This document shows, one piece after another, positions 34,839 through 43,824 of a stretch of DNA of 64,000 nucleotides (position 1 is the first letter of the stretch; every line of letters starts with the position of its first letter). This stretch comes from Lentzea jiangxiensis. GTDB lineage: Bacteria; Actinomycetota; Actinomycetes; Mycobacteriales; Pseudonocardiaceae. The position numbers and the translations under genes were made by a program. The DNA lies in NCBI RefSeq assembly GCF_900104175.1, contig NZ_FNIX01000006.1, forward strand, positions 215,757-279,756. The letters are read 5' to 3'. The notes beneath the pieces were generated by a model. It ran no database searches. It worked only from the letters and a program-made list of their open reading frames with translations, and was not told where the DNA came from.

Positions 34839-34913
34839 AAGACCCCGCCGGGCCACCTGCGGCCGGGGCCTCGCCCCGGAGTGGAATCGAGCTCGATCCT
34901 CAACACGACAAAG

Positions 34914-34947
34914 CAGAAGGCCGGAGTCTGATGACTCCGGCCTTCTG
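34914..34947 (-). terminator. Terminator after initiator tRNA gene 1
   Basis: A 14-bp perfect stem (CAGAAGGCCGGAGT and complement) with a 6-nt loop, six bases beyond the tRNA 3' end on the minus strand. Confidence 0.75.
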
Positions 34948-34952
34948 ATCAG

Positions 34953-35026
34953 TAGCGGGGACAGGATTTGAACCTGCGACCTCTGGGTTATGAGCCCAGC
35001 GAGCTACCGAGCTGCTCCACCCCGCG
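34953..35026 (-). tRNA. Initiator tRNA-Met (anticodon CAT), copy 1
   Basis: 74 nt. Anticodon loop CTCATAA on a stem with three consecutive G-C pairs (CTGGG/CCCAG), the hallmark of initiator tRNA. The first acceptor position (C1 against U72) does not form a Watson-Crick pair, another initiator feature. CCA not encoded. Confidence 0.92.
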
Positions 35027-35207
35027 CCGCTTCTTGCTTGTCTTGCTGTTGTGAGTAGAACTCTACACCCTCCGAAAACCGCTTTTCCACCACCCCCCGC
35101 TAAGCGTGTTTTCGCTGGTCAGCGCCGTACGAGCAGCACTTCGGGCGACTACCGCGACAGCGTAAGCCACGCACCGTCGAGACGATGGATCCAGTTGTCG
35201 AAAAGCA

Positions 35208-35239
35208 AGAAGCCCGGAACCTGATGGCTCCGGGCTTCT
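35208..35239 (-). terminator. Terminator after initiator tRNA gene 2
   Basis: AGAAGCCCGGA pairs with TCCGGGCTTCT, six bases beyond the tRNA on the minus strand, similar in design to the hairpin after copy 1. Confidence 0.7.
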
Positions 35240-35245
35240 GCCTTG

Positions 35246-35319
35246 TAGCGGGGACAGGATTTGAACCTGCGACCTCTGGGTTATGAGCCCAGCGAGCTAC
35301 CGAGCTGCTCCACCCCGCG
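35246..35319 (-). tRNA. Initiator tRNA-Met (anticodon CAT), copy 2
   Basis: Identical over all 74 nt to the copy at 34953-35026. Each copy has its own terminator, so this is a duplicated unit of about 290 bp. Confidence 0.92.
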
Positions 35320-35370
35320 TCGGTAATTGGAACTCTACGCGGGGTGGAGCGGATAAAGCAAATCGTCAGG

Positions 35371-38300
35371 TCAGCCCGACGGTGTGGGGCTCGGCACAAC
35401 CGAGGACTGGCTCGTCGCCGGCGCCGCGGGAGCACCGGTGTTGTACTGCTTGAACCTCTTCGTCGCGTCGTCCAGCTTGGCGTAGGCCTGGCCGAGCTCG
35501 GTGAAGTTGCTGCTCTGCTGGGCCCTCTTGATGTCGGCCAGCGCCGCGTCGATGTCGTTGACCGCCCTCTGCAGCTCGGGGCTGAGCGATCCGTTGACCG
35601 GCGGCGTCGTCGACGGCGGCGTGGAGGTCTGGCCGTTGCCGTTGTTGTCGCTCGGCGGCGGCACGACGGCACCGGCGCCGCTGAGCACCTGGTCCAACGC
35701 CTCGTTCAACGTGGACGCGTAGCCGACCCGGTCGCCGTACCAGACGAGCACCTTGGACAGCTGCGGGTACGACGTGTTGTTCGACGCGCGCTCGATGTAG
35801 ACGGGTTCGACGTAGAGCAGCGCTCCGCCCACGGGCAGCGTGAGCAGGTTGCCGTAGACGACGGTCGTCTTCTGCTGCGTCAGCAGGTTGAGCTCGCGGC
35901 TGACGTTGTCCGAGGTGAGGAACTGCGTCTGGATCTGCTGCGGGCCCTTCGCGTCCTGGCTGAGCTGCAGGACGCTGATCTTCCCGTAGTTGTCCGGATC
36001 GGATCCGACCGAGACGTGCGCCGCCATGAACTCGCGGTTCTCGCGCACCAGGGGGCTGGTCAGCTGGAAGCGGACCTTGCTCGGGTCGTTCGGGTCGCCG
36101 GCGAGGACGTAGAACGGCGGCTGGGCGTCACGGCGCTTGCTCGCCGCGTCGCGCTGGGCGTCGGCCGTCGTCACGTTGTCGATCGTCGGGTCCTGCGGCG
36201 GCGCCCAGTAGGCGACACCGGAGTAGAAGTCCGACGGCGACGAGACGTGGTACTTCGACAGGATCTGCCGCTGCACCTTGAACAGGTCCTCGGGGTAGCG
36301 GAAGTGCTGGCGCAGCTCGTTCGAGATCTCGCTGCCCGGCTTCACCGTGCCCGGGAAGACGCCCATCCACGCCTTGAGGACCGGGTCCTTGTCGTCGATC
36401 TGGTACAGGCTCACGGTGCCGTCGTAGGCGTCCACAGTGGCCTTGACCGAGTTGCGGATGTAGTTGACGGGCTTGTTGACCTGCGAGATGACGACGCCGT
36501 CCGCGGTGAGCGAGTCGTTCGTCGCGTCACCGAGCTGCGTGCGCTGCGCGTACGGGTAGTTCTCGAGCGTGGTGTACCCGTCGACGATCCACGTGATGCG
36601 GCCGTTCACGACGGCCGGGTACGGGTCGCTGTCCACCGTGAGCCACGGGGCGACGGCCTGCACGCGGTCGCGCGGGGTGCGCTTGAACAGGATCTTCGAC
36701 TCGTCGGCGATCGACTGGTTGAAGAGGATGTTCCGTTCGCCGTAGTACGCCGCGAACGCCAGCTTGTTGAACAGGCTGCCGATCGGGACGCCGCCGGTGC
36801 CGGTGTAGGTGTAGGACTTCGCGTCGGTGTCGTACTCCGCCGCCGAGCCGGCCGGGCGGCCGCCGACGATGGAGTAGTCGTTCACGCCGAACAGCTCGCC
36901 GTAGTACGTGCGGGGCTGGTCGACCTTGATGCCCTTCGGGTCGTTGCCGATGTCACCGTTGGACTTGACCTCACCGGTCTTGAAGTCCGGGTAGCCGCCG
37001 TTGGACTCGTCGGCGACCGCGTTCACCTTGTTCGCCTCGGCGTAGACGAAGCCGTTGCCGTGCGTGTAGATGAGGTGCTGGTTGATCCAGTCGCGCTGGC
37101 CCTGCGGCAGGCTGTCGAGCTTGAGCTCGCGCACCGCGACGATGTAGTCGCGGAGCTTTCCGTCCACTGTGTACCGGTCGACGTCGAGCTTGTTCGGGAA
37201 CCCGTAGAACGGCCTCAGCTGCTGGAACTGCGTGAAGGTCCGCGAGAGCACCGCCGGGTCGAGCAGGCGGATGTTGCCGAGCGTCCCCGCGTCGTTGGTC
37301 TTGACCTGGTCGTTCGTGACGTTCTGCTTGCCGTCGTACGGCTTCGTCTCGACCTTGTCGTCGGTCAGCCCGAACGACTGCCGCGTCGCCGCGATGTTGC
37401 GGGTGATCGACTCGGCTTCCTTCTGGATGGCGTTCGGCTTGACCGAGAACTGCTCCAGCACCGCGGGCCACGCGGCACCGACGAGCACGCTCGACAGCAC
37501 CAGCAGCACGGTCGCGATGGCGGGCAGCTGCACGTTGCGCATGAACGCGCCCGCGAAGAACGCCACGGCGCAGAACACCGCGATGCACAGCAGGATCAGC
37601 TTGGCGGGCAGCACCGCGTTGAGGTCGGTGTAGCTCGCGCCGACGAACTTCTCGTTCTCGTGCAGCAGCAGCGAGTACCGGTCGAAGAAGTACGCGACGG
37701 CCTTCAGCAGCACGAACGCGCCGGCGATGAGCGCCAGGTGCAGGCGCGCCGGCCCGGAGAGCTGACCGCCGCGACCGGCCAGCCGGATGCCGCCGAACAG
37801 GTAGTGGGCGATCACCGCGCCGATGAACGACACGGCCGTCGTGATGAACAGCCACGACAGCAGCCACTCGTAGAACGGCAGCTGGAACGCGTAGAAGCCG
37901 ATGTCGAGCTTGAACTGCGGGTCCGTCACCCCGAACGGCTGGGAGTTCAGGAACAGCTGGATCTGCTGCCAGTCGGCCTGCGCCGACGCACCCGCGATCA
38001 GCCCCACGAACACGGGGATGCCGATCGAGAACAGCCGCATCCGCCGCATCACGACGGTGCGGTAGCGCGCCACCGGGTCGTCCGGCCCGGACACCGGCAC
38101 GAACACCGGGCGCGACCGGTACGCGAGGTAGAGGTTCAGCGCGACGATGCCGCCGACCACGACGCCGACGGCCACGAACAGCCCCAGGCGGGTGAGCAGC
38201 ACGGTGCTGTAGACGTCGCGGAATTTCACCTCACCGAACCACAGCCAGTTCACGTAGGTGTCCAGCAGCCGCGATCCCGTGATGAGACCGAACAGGAGCA

Positions 38301-38373
38301 CAACACCCACGATGAGCAGTATTCGGCTGCGTCGGGACAGTTTCGGCAGTCCGACCGGAGGCCGTGTGGCCAC
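35371..38373 (-). CDS. UPF0182 family membrane protein
   Basis: 1000 aa, usual length for UPF0182. Seven membrane helices lie in the first 320 residues (for example LLIVGVVLLFGLITG and LFVAVGVVVGGIVALNLYLA). A large extracytoplasmic domain follows (FYGFPNKLDVDRY, then RTYYGELF). The C-terminus is a low-complexity Pro/Ser/Thr linker (PPSTTPPV) and a short coiled helix. Function unknown; conserved in actinobacteria next to the PDZ protease. Confidence 0.93.
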   Translation of the reverse strand: MATRPPVGLPKLSRRSRILLIVGVVLLFGLITGSRLLDTYVNWLWFGEVKFRDVYSTVLLTRLGLFVAVGVVVGGIVALNLYLAYRSRPVFVPVSGPDDPVARYRTVVMRRMRLFSIGIPVFVGLIAGASAQADWQQIQLFLNSQPFGVTDPQFKLDIGFYAFQLPFYEWLLSWLFITTAVSFIGAVIAHYLFGGIRLAGRGGQLSGPARLHLALIAGAFVLLKAVAYFFDRYSLLLHENEKFVGASYTDLNAVLPAKLILLCIAVFCAVAFFAGAFMRNVQLPAIATVLLVLSSVLVGAAWPAVLEQFSVKPNAIQKEAESITRNIAATRQSFGLTDDKVETKPYDGKQNVTNDQVKTNDAGTLGNIRLLDPAVLSRTFTQFQQLRPFYGFPNKLDVDRYTVDGKLRDYIVAVRELKLDSLPQGQRDWINQHLIYTHGNGFVYAEANKVNAVADESNGGYPDFKTGEVKSNGDIGNDPKGIKVDQPRTYYGELFGVNDYSIVGGRPAGSAAEYDTDAKSYTYTGTGGVPIGSLFNKLAFAAYYGERNILFNQSIADESKILFKRTPRDRVQAVAPWLTVDSDPYPAVVNGRITWIVDGYTTLENYPYAQRTQLGDATNDSLTADGVVISQVNKPVNYIRNSVKATVDAYDGTVSLYQIDDKDPVLKAWMGVFPGTVKPGSEISNELRQHFRYPEDLFKVQRQILSKYHVSSPSDFYSGVAYWAPPQDPTIDNVTTADAQRDAASKRRDAQPPFYVLAGDPNDPSKVRFQLTSPLVRENREFMAAHVSVGSDPDNYGKISVLQLSQDAKGPQQIQTQFLTSDNVSRELNLLTQQKTTVVYGNLLTLPVGGALLYVEPVYIERASNNTSYPQLSKVLVWYGDRVGYASTLNEALDQVLSGAGAVVPPPSDNNGNGQTSTPPSTTPPVNGSLSPELQRAVNDIDAALADIKRAQQSSNFTELGQAYAKLDDATKRFKQYNTGAPAAPATSQSSVVPSPTPSG

Positions 38374-38467
38374 GAGGCACGCTCCTGGATCGCGGTAAAT
38401 CGATACGTACGTTTAGTCCAACTCTACGGACGACGCCCTGGGTTCCCGTGAAGTCCGCAGTCTTACG

Positions 38468-39007
38468 ATGACACGCGTGTCAGCGAGTGAAACGCCAGCG
38501 GTCATCCTCCCGACGGTCGCCCGCGAGGTCGAGGAGTTCGTAGCGGCAGGCGGCTGGGAGCAGCCACCGCAACTCTTCGCCCTCGTGGCCACCTCAGACC
38601 TGATCGAGCAGCAGCCCGAGCTGCGCGACCAGCTCGACCCGCAGTCGAGCCCGCTGACCCCGATCGCCCAGGACTCCCTGGAAGGCGACCTGGGCGACGC
38701 GCTCGCGGGCATCGAGTGGCCCCCGGCCGTCACCGGCTGCGCCCTGGCCCAGGAGATCGTGGTGCTGCCCCCGGAGGCGGAGACGGAGCTGAGCCACGGC
38801 GACCTGGACGACGAGGCGGCCCGCAGGTTCGCCGCCGAGCACCCGTCACGCCGCGAGGCACGCCTGGTGGCGGCCGTGCTGCGCGACGGTTCGGTCTTTT
38901 GCGTGCTGAGGCTGCGCGGCACGGTCGAGGTGCCGGAGGAGGTCGTCGAGCACCCCGAGCTGGCGCCCAACCTCACCGACGCGCTGCTCGCCACGCTGCG
39001 GCCCTAG
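38468..39007 (+). CDS. PPA1309 family protein
   Basis: 179 aa, soluble, acidic. Conserved features: EVEEFVAAGGWEQPPQLFAL near the N-terminus and GIEWPPAVTGCALAQEIVVL in the middle. An actinobacterial family of unknown function, normally found between the UPF0182 gene and the PDZ protease gene as here. Divergent from UPF0182 with a 94-bp gap. Confidence 0.85.
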   Translation: MTRVSASETPAVILPTVAREVEEFVAAGGWEQPPQLFALVATSDLIEQQPELRDQLDPQSSPLTPIAQDSLEGDLGDALAGIEWPPAVTGCALAQEIVVLPPEAETELSHGDLDDEAARRFAAEHPSRREARLVAAVLRDGSVFCVLRLRGTVEVPEEVVEHPELAPNLTDALLATLRP

Positions 39008-39494
39008 TCGTCACACCCCCAGGCTGGCACAACCCCGGCGCATGACCGCGCCGGGGTTGTCAACTCGTTGTGCGCTGTTCGCGGCGAGCGGACAGGCCGC
39101 GCACCTGCGCGAACGTTCCGAGGCGCCATCCCGATCTTGTCGGACCCCCTGAGTACGTTGAGATGCAGGGGTTCCCAGCTCGGGGGTACCCCTGCGAAAG
39201 CGCGCCGCGTCGCGCAACGGCACTACGCGCACGCCCGGTTGAGCGTCGTCTCACCGCGGGCCGTTCGCCGCACACCGCCGGTCTCGCGTCATCGCACCGT
39301 GGGCCGTTCGCCGCACACCGCCGGTCGAGCGCCATCGCACCCGCGGGCCGGTTCGCCCCGCCGACCCGCCGCTGGTCCACTGCGTCACCCCGACCGATGA
39401 CGGCGTGCCCGCGTTCCAGCCTCGTCGAACCCGCGTCAGCCCGCACCGGGCGGGCTGACGAGACACCCGACCTCGGCACGCCCCGAGCCGCGGT
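39008..39494. other. Intergenic region with tandem repeats, no gene
   Basis: No supported gene. A 43-44 bp unit (core GGGCCGTTCGCCGCACACCG) occurs at 39258 and 39301, with a degenerate third copy at 39345. This is not CRISPR: there are no spacers of a regular kind. ORFs across it are repeat artefacts. Confidence 0.5.
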
Positions 39495-39540
39495 GCGATT
39501 ACCCGTCCGCGCCGGTTCGCCGGCCCGGACGGGTAATCGC
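39495..39540 (-). terminator. Long hairpin after the PDZ protease gene
   Basis: A 21-bp stem with one mismatch and a TTCG tetraloop (outer part GCGATTACCCGTCCG), 24 bases beyond the gene end on the minus strand. No T-run is present; a strong stop or mRNA 3'-end protector is likely. Confidence 0.6.
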
Positions 39541-39563
39541 CGTCCGGGCCGGAGCCGAGCGGG

Positions 39564-40664
39564 TCAGCAGCTCGGCGTGTCCTTGCCGGAGCTGAGCGCC
39601 TCCAGCGACGACACGGCGTCCTTCAGGTTCTCGACCTTGATCAGCTTGAGGTCCGCGGGCGCCTGCTGCTTCGCGTCCTGGCAGTTCGCCGAGGGCACGA
39701 GGAACGCCGTCGCGCCCGCTTCCTTGGCGGCCACCATCTTGAACGCGATGCCGCCGATGGGCTTGACCGTGCCGTCGGCCGCGATCTCACCGGTGCCCGC
39801 GATGGACTTGCCGGCGTTGAGCTCGCCCGGCGTCAGCTTGTCGACGATCGCCAGGGCGAAGATCAGGCCGGCCGAGGGGCCGCCGACGTCGGACAAGCTG
39901 ATCTTGATCTTGAACGGCACGTCGGCGCGGTCGACCGGCGAAATGCCGATGAAACCGGCGGGGCGGCCGTCGTCGCGGGTGCCGAGGGTGAGCTGGGTCG
40001 ACTGGGAGTTGCCGTCCTTCTCGAACGCCACCTCGATGCGGTCGCCCGGCTTGGTGTTCTCCAGCGAGGCGCTCACGTCGGCGGAGCTCTGCACCTGCTT
40101 GCCGTTCACCGAGATGATGCGGGCGCCGAGCGGGATGACGTTGTCGGCGGGGCTGCCCTTGGTGACCTGGTTCGCGATCACCTTGCCCGGATAGCCGAGG
40201 TAGTCGAGCGCGGCGACCTCGGCGGAGGTCTGCGACTCGCTGAACGCGCGCTCGTTGTTCTCCTGGACCTGCTGCTCGGACTCGCCGGGCTTGAAGAACT
40301 CTTCGCGCGGCGCGAGGGCGTAGCGGCCGGACAGCCACAGGCCCAGAGCGCCGAACAGCGACACGTCGTCGGTGAGCGAGACCGTCGTCATGCGCAACGT
40401 TCCGTTGGTGGGGAACGTGTTCTGGCCGTCGACCGCGACCACGTCGGTGTCCTTGACCTTGCCGAGCACGTCGTAGGTCGGGCCGGGGCCCAGCGCGACG
40501 TACGGGACCCTGGCGAAACCGCCGAGCAGTCCGAGTGCCGCCACCACGAGGAAGCTGACGACCAGCGTCCACGTCCGGCGGGTCAGCCCGCGCTCCCTCG
40601 GCGGGGGCTCGGGCGGGGGTGCGGTCGTGACGGTTTCACTCACGGCTGAACAGCGTACGACCAT
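39564..40664 (-). CDS. Membrane-anchored PDZ and Lon-like (S16) protease
   Basis: 366 aa: cytoplasmic Pro-rich N-terminus, one membrane helix (residues 34-54), PDZ domain (SPADNVIPLGARIISVNGK, about 165-235) and Lon-type protease domain with catalytic Ser in DVGGPSAGL (about 262) and Lys in FKMVAAKEAGA (about 305). It belongs to the YlbL/Rv3194c-type family of secreted serine proteases. The start may be GTG 40643 rather than ATG 40664. Confidence 0.9.
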   Translation of the reverse strand: MVVRCSAVSETVTTAPPPEPPPRERGLTRRTWTLVVSFLVVAALGLLGGFARVPYVALGPGPTYDVLGKVKDTDVVAVDGQNTFPTNGTLRMTTVSLTDDVSLFGALGLWLSGRYALAPREEFFKPGESEQQVQENNERAFSESQTSAEVAALDYLGYPGKVIANQVTKGSPADNVIPLGARIISVNGKQVQSSADVSASLENTKPGDRIEVAFEKDGNSQSTQLTLGTRDDGRPAGFIGISPVDRADVPFKIKISLSDVGGPSAGLIFALAIVDKLTPGELNAGKSIAGTGEIAADGTVKPIGGIAFKMVAAKEAGATAFLVPSANCQDAKQQAPADLKLIKVENLKDAVSSLEALSSGKDTPSC

Positions 40665-40687
40665 GTCGATCCGCGTACGGTAGAGGC

Positions 40688-42028
40688 ATGAGTGACGTGC
40701 CGTTCGGGTTCAGCCCGCACAACCCCGACGACAAGGGCGGGAAGCCGGGAGACAACCCGTTCGACTTCAGTCAGCTGGGCAACATGCTGAGCCAGCTGGG
40801 CGCCATGCTGAGCAGCGCCGGGACGTCGAGCGGGCCGGTCAACTACGACCTAGCCAAGCAGATCGCGTTCCAGCAGCTGTCGTCCACCGCGACGACGATC
40901 GGCTTCGCCGCCGACCAGTCGAGCGCGGTCACCGACGCCGTGCACCTCGCCGAGATGTGGCTCGACCCCGTGACGTCGCTGCCCGCCGGCACGCGCACGA
41001 CGCAGGCGTGGACCGCGCGCGACTGGATCGAGCGCACGATCCCGACCTGGCAGCGCCTGTGCGACCCGGTCGCGCAGCGCATGTCCGGCGCCTGGGTCGA
41101 GGCCATGCCCGCCGAGGCGAAGCAGGCGGCCGGTCCCCTGCTGTCGATGCTCGGGCAGATGGGCGGCATGGCGTTCGGCTCGCAGCTGGGCAACGCGCTG
41201 GCGCAGCTCGGCTCCGAGGTCCTCACCTCGACCGACGTCGGCCTGCCGCTCGGCCCCGAGGGCACGGCGGCGCTGCTGCCCGCGAACATCGAGAAGTTCA
41301 CCGAGGGCCTGGAGCGGCCCGCGTCCGAGGTCATGGTGTTCCTCGCCGCCCGCGAGGCCGCGCACCAGCGCCTGTTCACGCACGTGCCGTGGCTGCGGCA
41401 GCGCCTGCTCGACACCGTCGAGGAGTTCGCCAAGGGCATCAAGGTCGACACCTCCGCCCTGGAGCAGCTCGCGGGCCAGATCGACCCGTCGAACCCCGCC
41501 TCCATCGAGGAGGCCATGGGTTCGGGCCTGCTCGAACCGCAGACCACCCCGGAGCAGAAGGCGGCGCTGAACCGCCTCGAGACGCTCCTCGCGCTGGTCG
41601 AGGGCTGGGTGGACGTCGTGGTCGACGCGGCCGTCGCCGACCGCCTGCCCGGAGCGCCGGCCCTGCGCGAGACGCTGCGTCGCCGCCGCGCCTCCGGTGG
41701 TCCCGCCGAGCAGACGTTCGCCACGCTCGTCGGCCTGGAGCTGCGGCCGCGCAAGCTGCGGGCGGCCTCGGCCCTGTGGAAGCTCATCGGCGACCAGCAC
41801 GGCGTCGAGGTGCGCGACAGCGTGTGGGAGCACGCCGAGCTCGTCCCGACCGCCGAGGACCTCGACGACCCGCTGGAGTTCGCCGAGCGCCTCACGAACA
41901 CCCGCAACGCCCTCGAGGACCCGATCGCCGAGCTCGAGCGCACGATGCGCGAGAGCGGCGAGAAGCCCGCCGAGGGTGGCAAGCCCGAGAGCGAGCCCGA
42001 AGACGGCGGTAAGCCCGACGCGGGCTGA
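40688..42028 (+). CDS. DUF2342 zinc-dependent metalloprotease-like protein
   Basis: 446 aa. The conserved DUF2342 sequence is present (LGNALAQLGSEVLTSTDVGL, then the putative zinc helix AAREAAHQRLF). A charged, Gly/Lys/Glu-rich tail (residues 425-446) is added. Role unknown; conserved beside the PDZ protease (as Rv3195). ATG follows an AGAGG site. A 23-bp gap separates it from the divergent protease gene, so their promoters overlap. Confidence 0.87.
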   Translation: MSDVPFGFSPHNPDDKGGKPGDNPFDFSQLGNMLSQLGAMLSSAGTSSGPVNYDLAKQIAFQQLSSTATTIGFAADQSSAVTDAVHLAEMWLDPVTSLPAGTRTTQAWTARDWIERTIPTWQRLCDPVAQRMSGAWVEAMPAEAKQAAGPLLSMLGQMGGMAFGSQLGNALAQLGSEVLTSTDVGLPLGPEGTAALLPANIEKFTEGLERPASEVMVFLAAREAAHQRLFTHVPWLRQRLLDTVEEFAKGIKVDTSALEQLAGQIDPSNPASIEEAMGSGLLEPQTTPEQKAALNRLETLLALVEGWVDVVVDAAVADRLPGAPALRETLRRRRASGGPAEQTFATLVGLELRPRKLRAASALWKLIGDQHGVEVRDSVWEHAELVPTAEDLDDPLEFAERLTNTRNALEDPIAELERTMRESGEKPAEGGKPESEPEDGGKPDAG

Positions 42029-42048
42029 CACCTCCTTTCAGCGAACAT

Positions 42049-42088
42049 GCGAAGCGCCCGGCGAGCACACCCTCGCCGGGCGCTTCGC
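42049..42088. terminator. Bidirectional terminator
   Basis: A perfect 17-bp stem (GCGAAGCGCCCGGCGAG and complement) with a 6-nt loop between two convergent genes. Confidence 0.85.
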
Positions 42089-42099
42089 GTAGCAGCTCG

Positions 42100-42627
42100 T
42101 CAGTCCTCGGAGATGCCCCAGCCTGCGGCGGCTGAAAGCCCCTCGAGGAAACCCATCGCGCGCTCGGTCTTCGGGTAGCGGTGCACCCACTCCCAGAAGT
42201 CCTTGCCGTGCCCTGGAACCAGCAGGTGCGCCAGCTCGTGCACGAGCACGTAATCCAGCACCCACGGCGGCACGTCGCGCAGCCTCTCGGACACGCGGAT
42301 CGTGCCCTCGGTCGGCGTGCACGACGCCCAGCGCGTGCGCATGGGCGGCACCCAGCGCACGCTCACCGGGTCGGCGAGCGAGTCCAGGTAGCGCTCGGAC
42401 AGCTCGGCGCACCGGGCCATGAGCGCCTCGTCCGACGTCCGCGCAGGGGACTTCCTGCGCGTCTCGCTGCGCTGGAGGCGGCTCAACATCTCCGCCACCC
42501 AGTGCTTCTCTTCCCCCTTGGTCATCCGTGCCGGCAGAAGGACGACGACGGTGTCGCCCTCCCGGTACGCGCTGACCATGCGGCGGCGCCGGGAGCTCCG
42601 CCGCACCTCCACCCGCGGTTCGGCCAT
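42100..42627 (-). CDS. YgjP/SprT-like M48-type metallopeptidase (DUF45)
   Basis: 175 aa from ATG 42627. Zinc motif HELAHLLVPGHGKDFW, preceded by MRTRWASCTPTEGTIRV and DYVLVHE typical of DUF45/YgjP. Its basic N-terminus (EVRRSSRRRR) suggests nucleic-acid contact. Substrate unknown. Confidence 0.88.
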   Translation of the reverse strand: MAEPRVEVRRSSRRRRMVSAYREGDTVVVLLPARMTKGEEKHWVAEMLSRLQRSETRRKSPARTSDEALMARCAELSERYLDSLADPVSVRWVPPMRTRWASCTPTEGTIRVSERLRDVPPWVLDYVLVHELAHLLVPGHGKDFWEWVHRYPKTERAMGFLEGLSAAAGWGISED

Positions 42628-42822
42628 GGAGTCACCGTAAACGGCGTCACCGACAATTTTCCGCCCCCAACCGGCGGCAGGCGGGCACCCGGCGGGTGAA
42701 GTTCCACCGAACGGCGGCTGGACACGCGCGGGATCGACATGCGCGCAATCGCACGCCTGCGGAGGTACCGTCGCGCCAAGGTCCCCGAGTGTGTCCGCAC
42801 TCACAACTGCAAGGGAGGGGCT

Positions 42823-42978
42823 GTGGCCGAGACCTACAACGGCTACTGCGTCAAGTGCCGCGAGAAGCGCGACTTCGACGGCAAGGTCGAGGAGACCAAC
42901 GGTCGCCGCATGGCCAAGGGCACCTGCCCTGTGTGCGGAACGAAGATGACGCGCATCCTCGGCAAGGCCAAGGTCTGA
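42823..42978 (+). CDS. DUF5679 small zinc-ribbon protein (51 aa)
   Basis: GTG 42823 directly follows a strong GGGAGGGG site. Two CxxC knuckles (YCVKCREK and TCPVCGTK) around KVEETNGRRMAKG define DUF5679, a tiny actinobacterial family. Upstream codons in the frame are not part of the gene. Confidence 0.88.
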   Translation: MAETYNGYCVKCREKRDFDGKVEETNGRRMAKGTCPVCGTKMTRILGKAKV

Positions 42979-43023
42979 CGTTTCCGCTGGCAGGGGGCGT
43001 CGCCCCCTGCCAGTCTCTCCCTT

Positions 43024-43824
43024 GTGGACCCCAGACCCCGAGTACGTGCAGGACTGGCCGTGGTGCGCAGGGCGCCCGGCGTGGTCCAGGTCGGCACCGA
43101 CCCGAAGCACGCCGTGGTGATCGACTCGCTGTCCGAGGCGCTGGTCGACGAGCTGATCACGCTCGACGGCCGCCACACCGTCGCTGAACTGGGTGAAAGG
43201 TTGCGAGCGCGGGGCGAGGACCCCGCCCAGTTGAGTGAAGTTCTCGACTCGCTCGACGAGGCCGGCCTGCTCGACACCGGCTCCCCCGCCAGGGGCGCGA
43301 CGGCCGCCGTCATCGGTGCCGGACACCTTGCACTTTCAATTACTTCGCTCCTGGCGGAATCGGGCGTCCGCCTGGCCCACCACGCCGATCTGACGGTCCT
43401 GGCGGCCACGCTCGTGCCGGATCCGGCGGTCGTGAGCGCGCTCATGGCGTCCCGCACCCCGCACTTGGCGGTGCGCGTCCGTGAGGGCGTCGGCATCGTC
43501 GGGCCGCTGGTCCTGCCCGGTCGCACCTCGTGCCTGAACTGCGCGGACCTGCACCGCACCGACCAAGACCCCGCCTGGCCGGTGATCGCGGCGCAGCTCG
43601 TGGGCAAACCGGCGTCGTCCGACGTGCTGTTCGCGACGGGGACGGCGACGCTGGCCGTGGCGCAGGTCCTGGAGTCGCTGACCTACGTCCGCGTTCGCGA
43701 CCTGCCCCCGCCCGCAGTGCTCAACGCCACTCTCGAACTCGACCTGCTGGCGGGACTTGCTGAGAGGCGAAGCTGGTATCCGCACCCTGACTGTCAGTGC
43801 TCCGCACATAACATGGCTGAGTGA
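43024..43824 (+). CDS. TOMM-leader-peptide-binding / ThiF-like protein
   Basis: 266 aa. N-terminal winged-helix-like leader-binding region (residues 1-90), Rossmann-like strand [13 protein letters not shown] and the block [20 protein letters not shown] typical of TOMM (thiazole/oxazole-modified microcin) cyclodehydratase partners. The catalytic ThiF adenylation residues look lost. No YcaO gene or precursor peptide is near, so this core-genome copy probably has another role. Next gene overlaps by GTGA. Confidence 0.75.
   Translation: MDPRPRVRAGLAVVRRAPGVVQVGTDPKHAVVIDSLSEALVDELITLDGRHTVAELGERLRARGEDPAQLSEVLDSLDEAGLLDTGSPARGATAAVIGAGHLALSITSLLAESGVRLAHHADLTVLAATLVPDPAVVSALMASRTPHLAVRVREGVGIVGPLVLPGRTSCLNCADLHRTDQDPAWPVIAAQLVGKPASSDVLFATGTATLAVAQVLESLTYVRVRDLPPPAVLNATLELDLLAGLAERRSWYPHPDCQCSAHNMAE

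Noticed and set aside
35344..38451. 1035-codon open frame on the plus strand opposite the UPF0182 gene
   Set aside because: Antisense shadow with Arg/Val/Asp-rich low-complexity product; the minus strand encodes a full-length UPF0182 protein.
39250..39360. Possible CRISPR array
   Set aside because: The 43-44 bp units are contiguous, not separated by unique spacers, and no cas genes are near.
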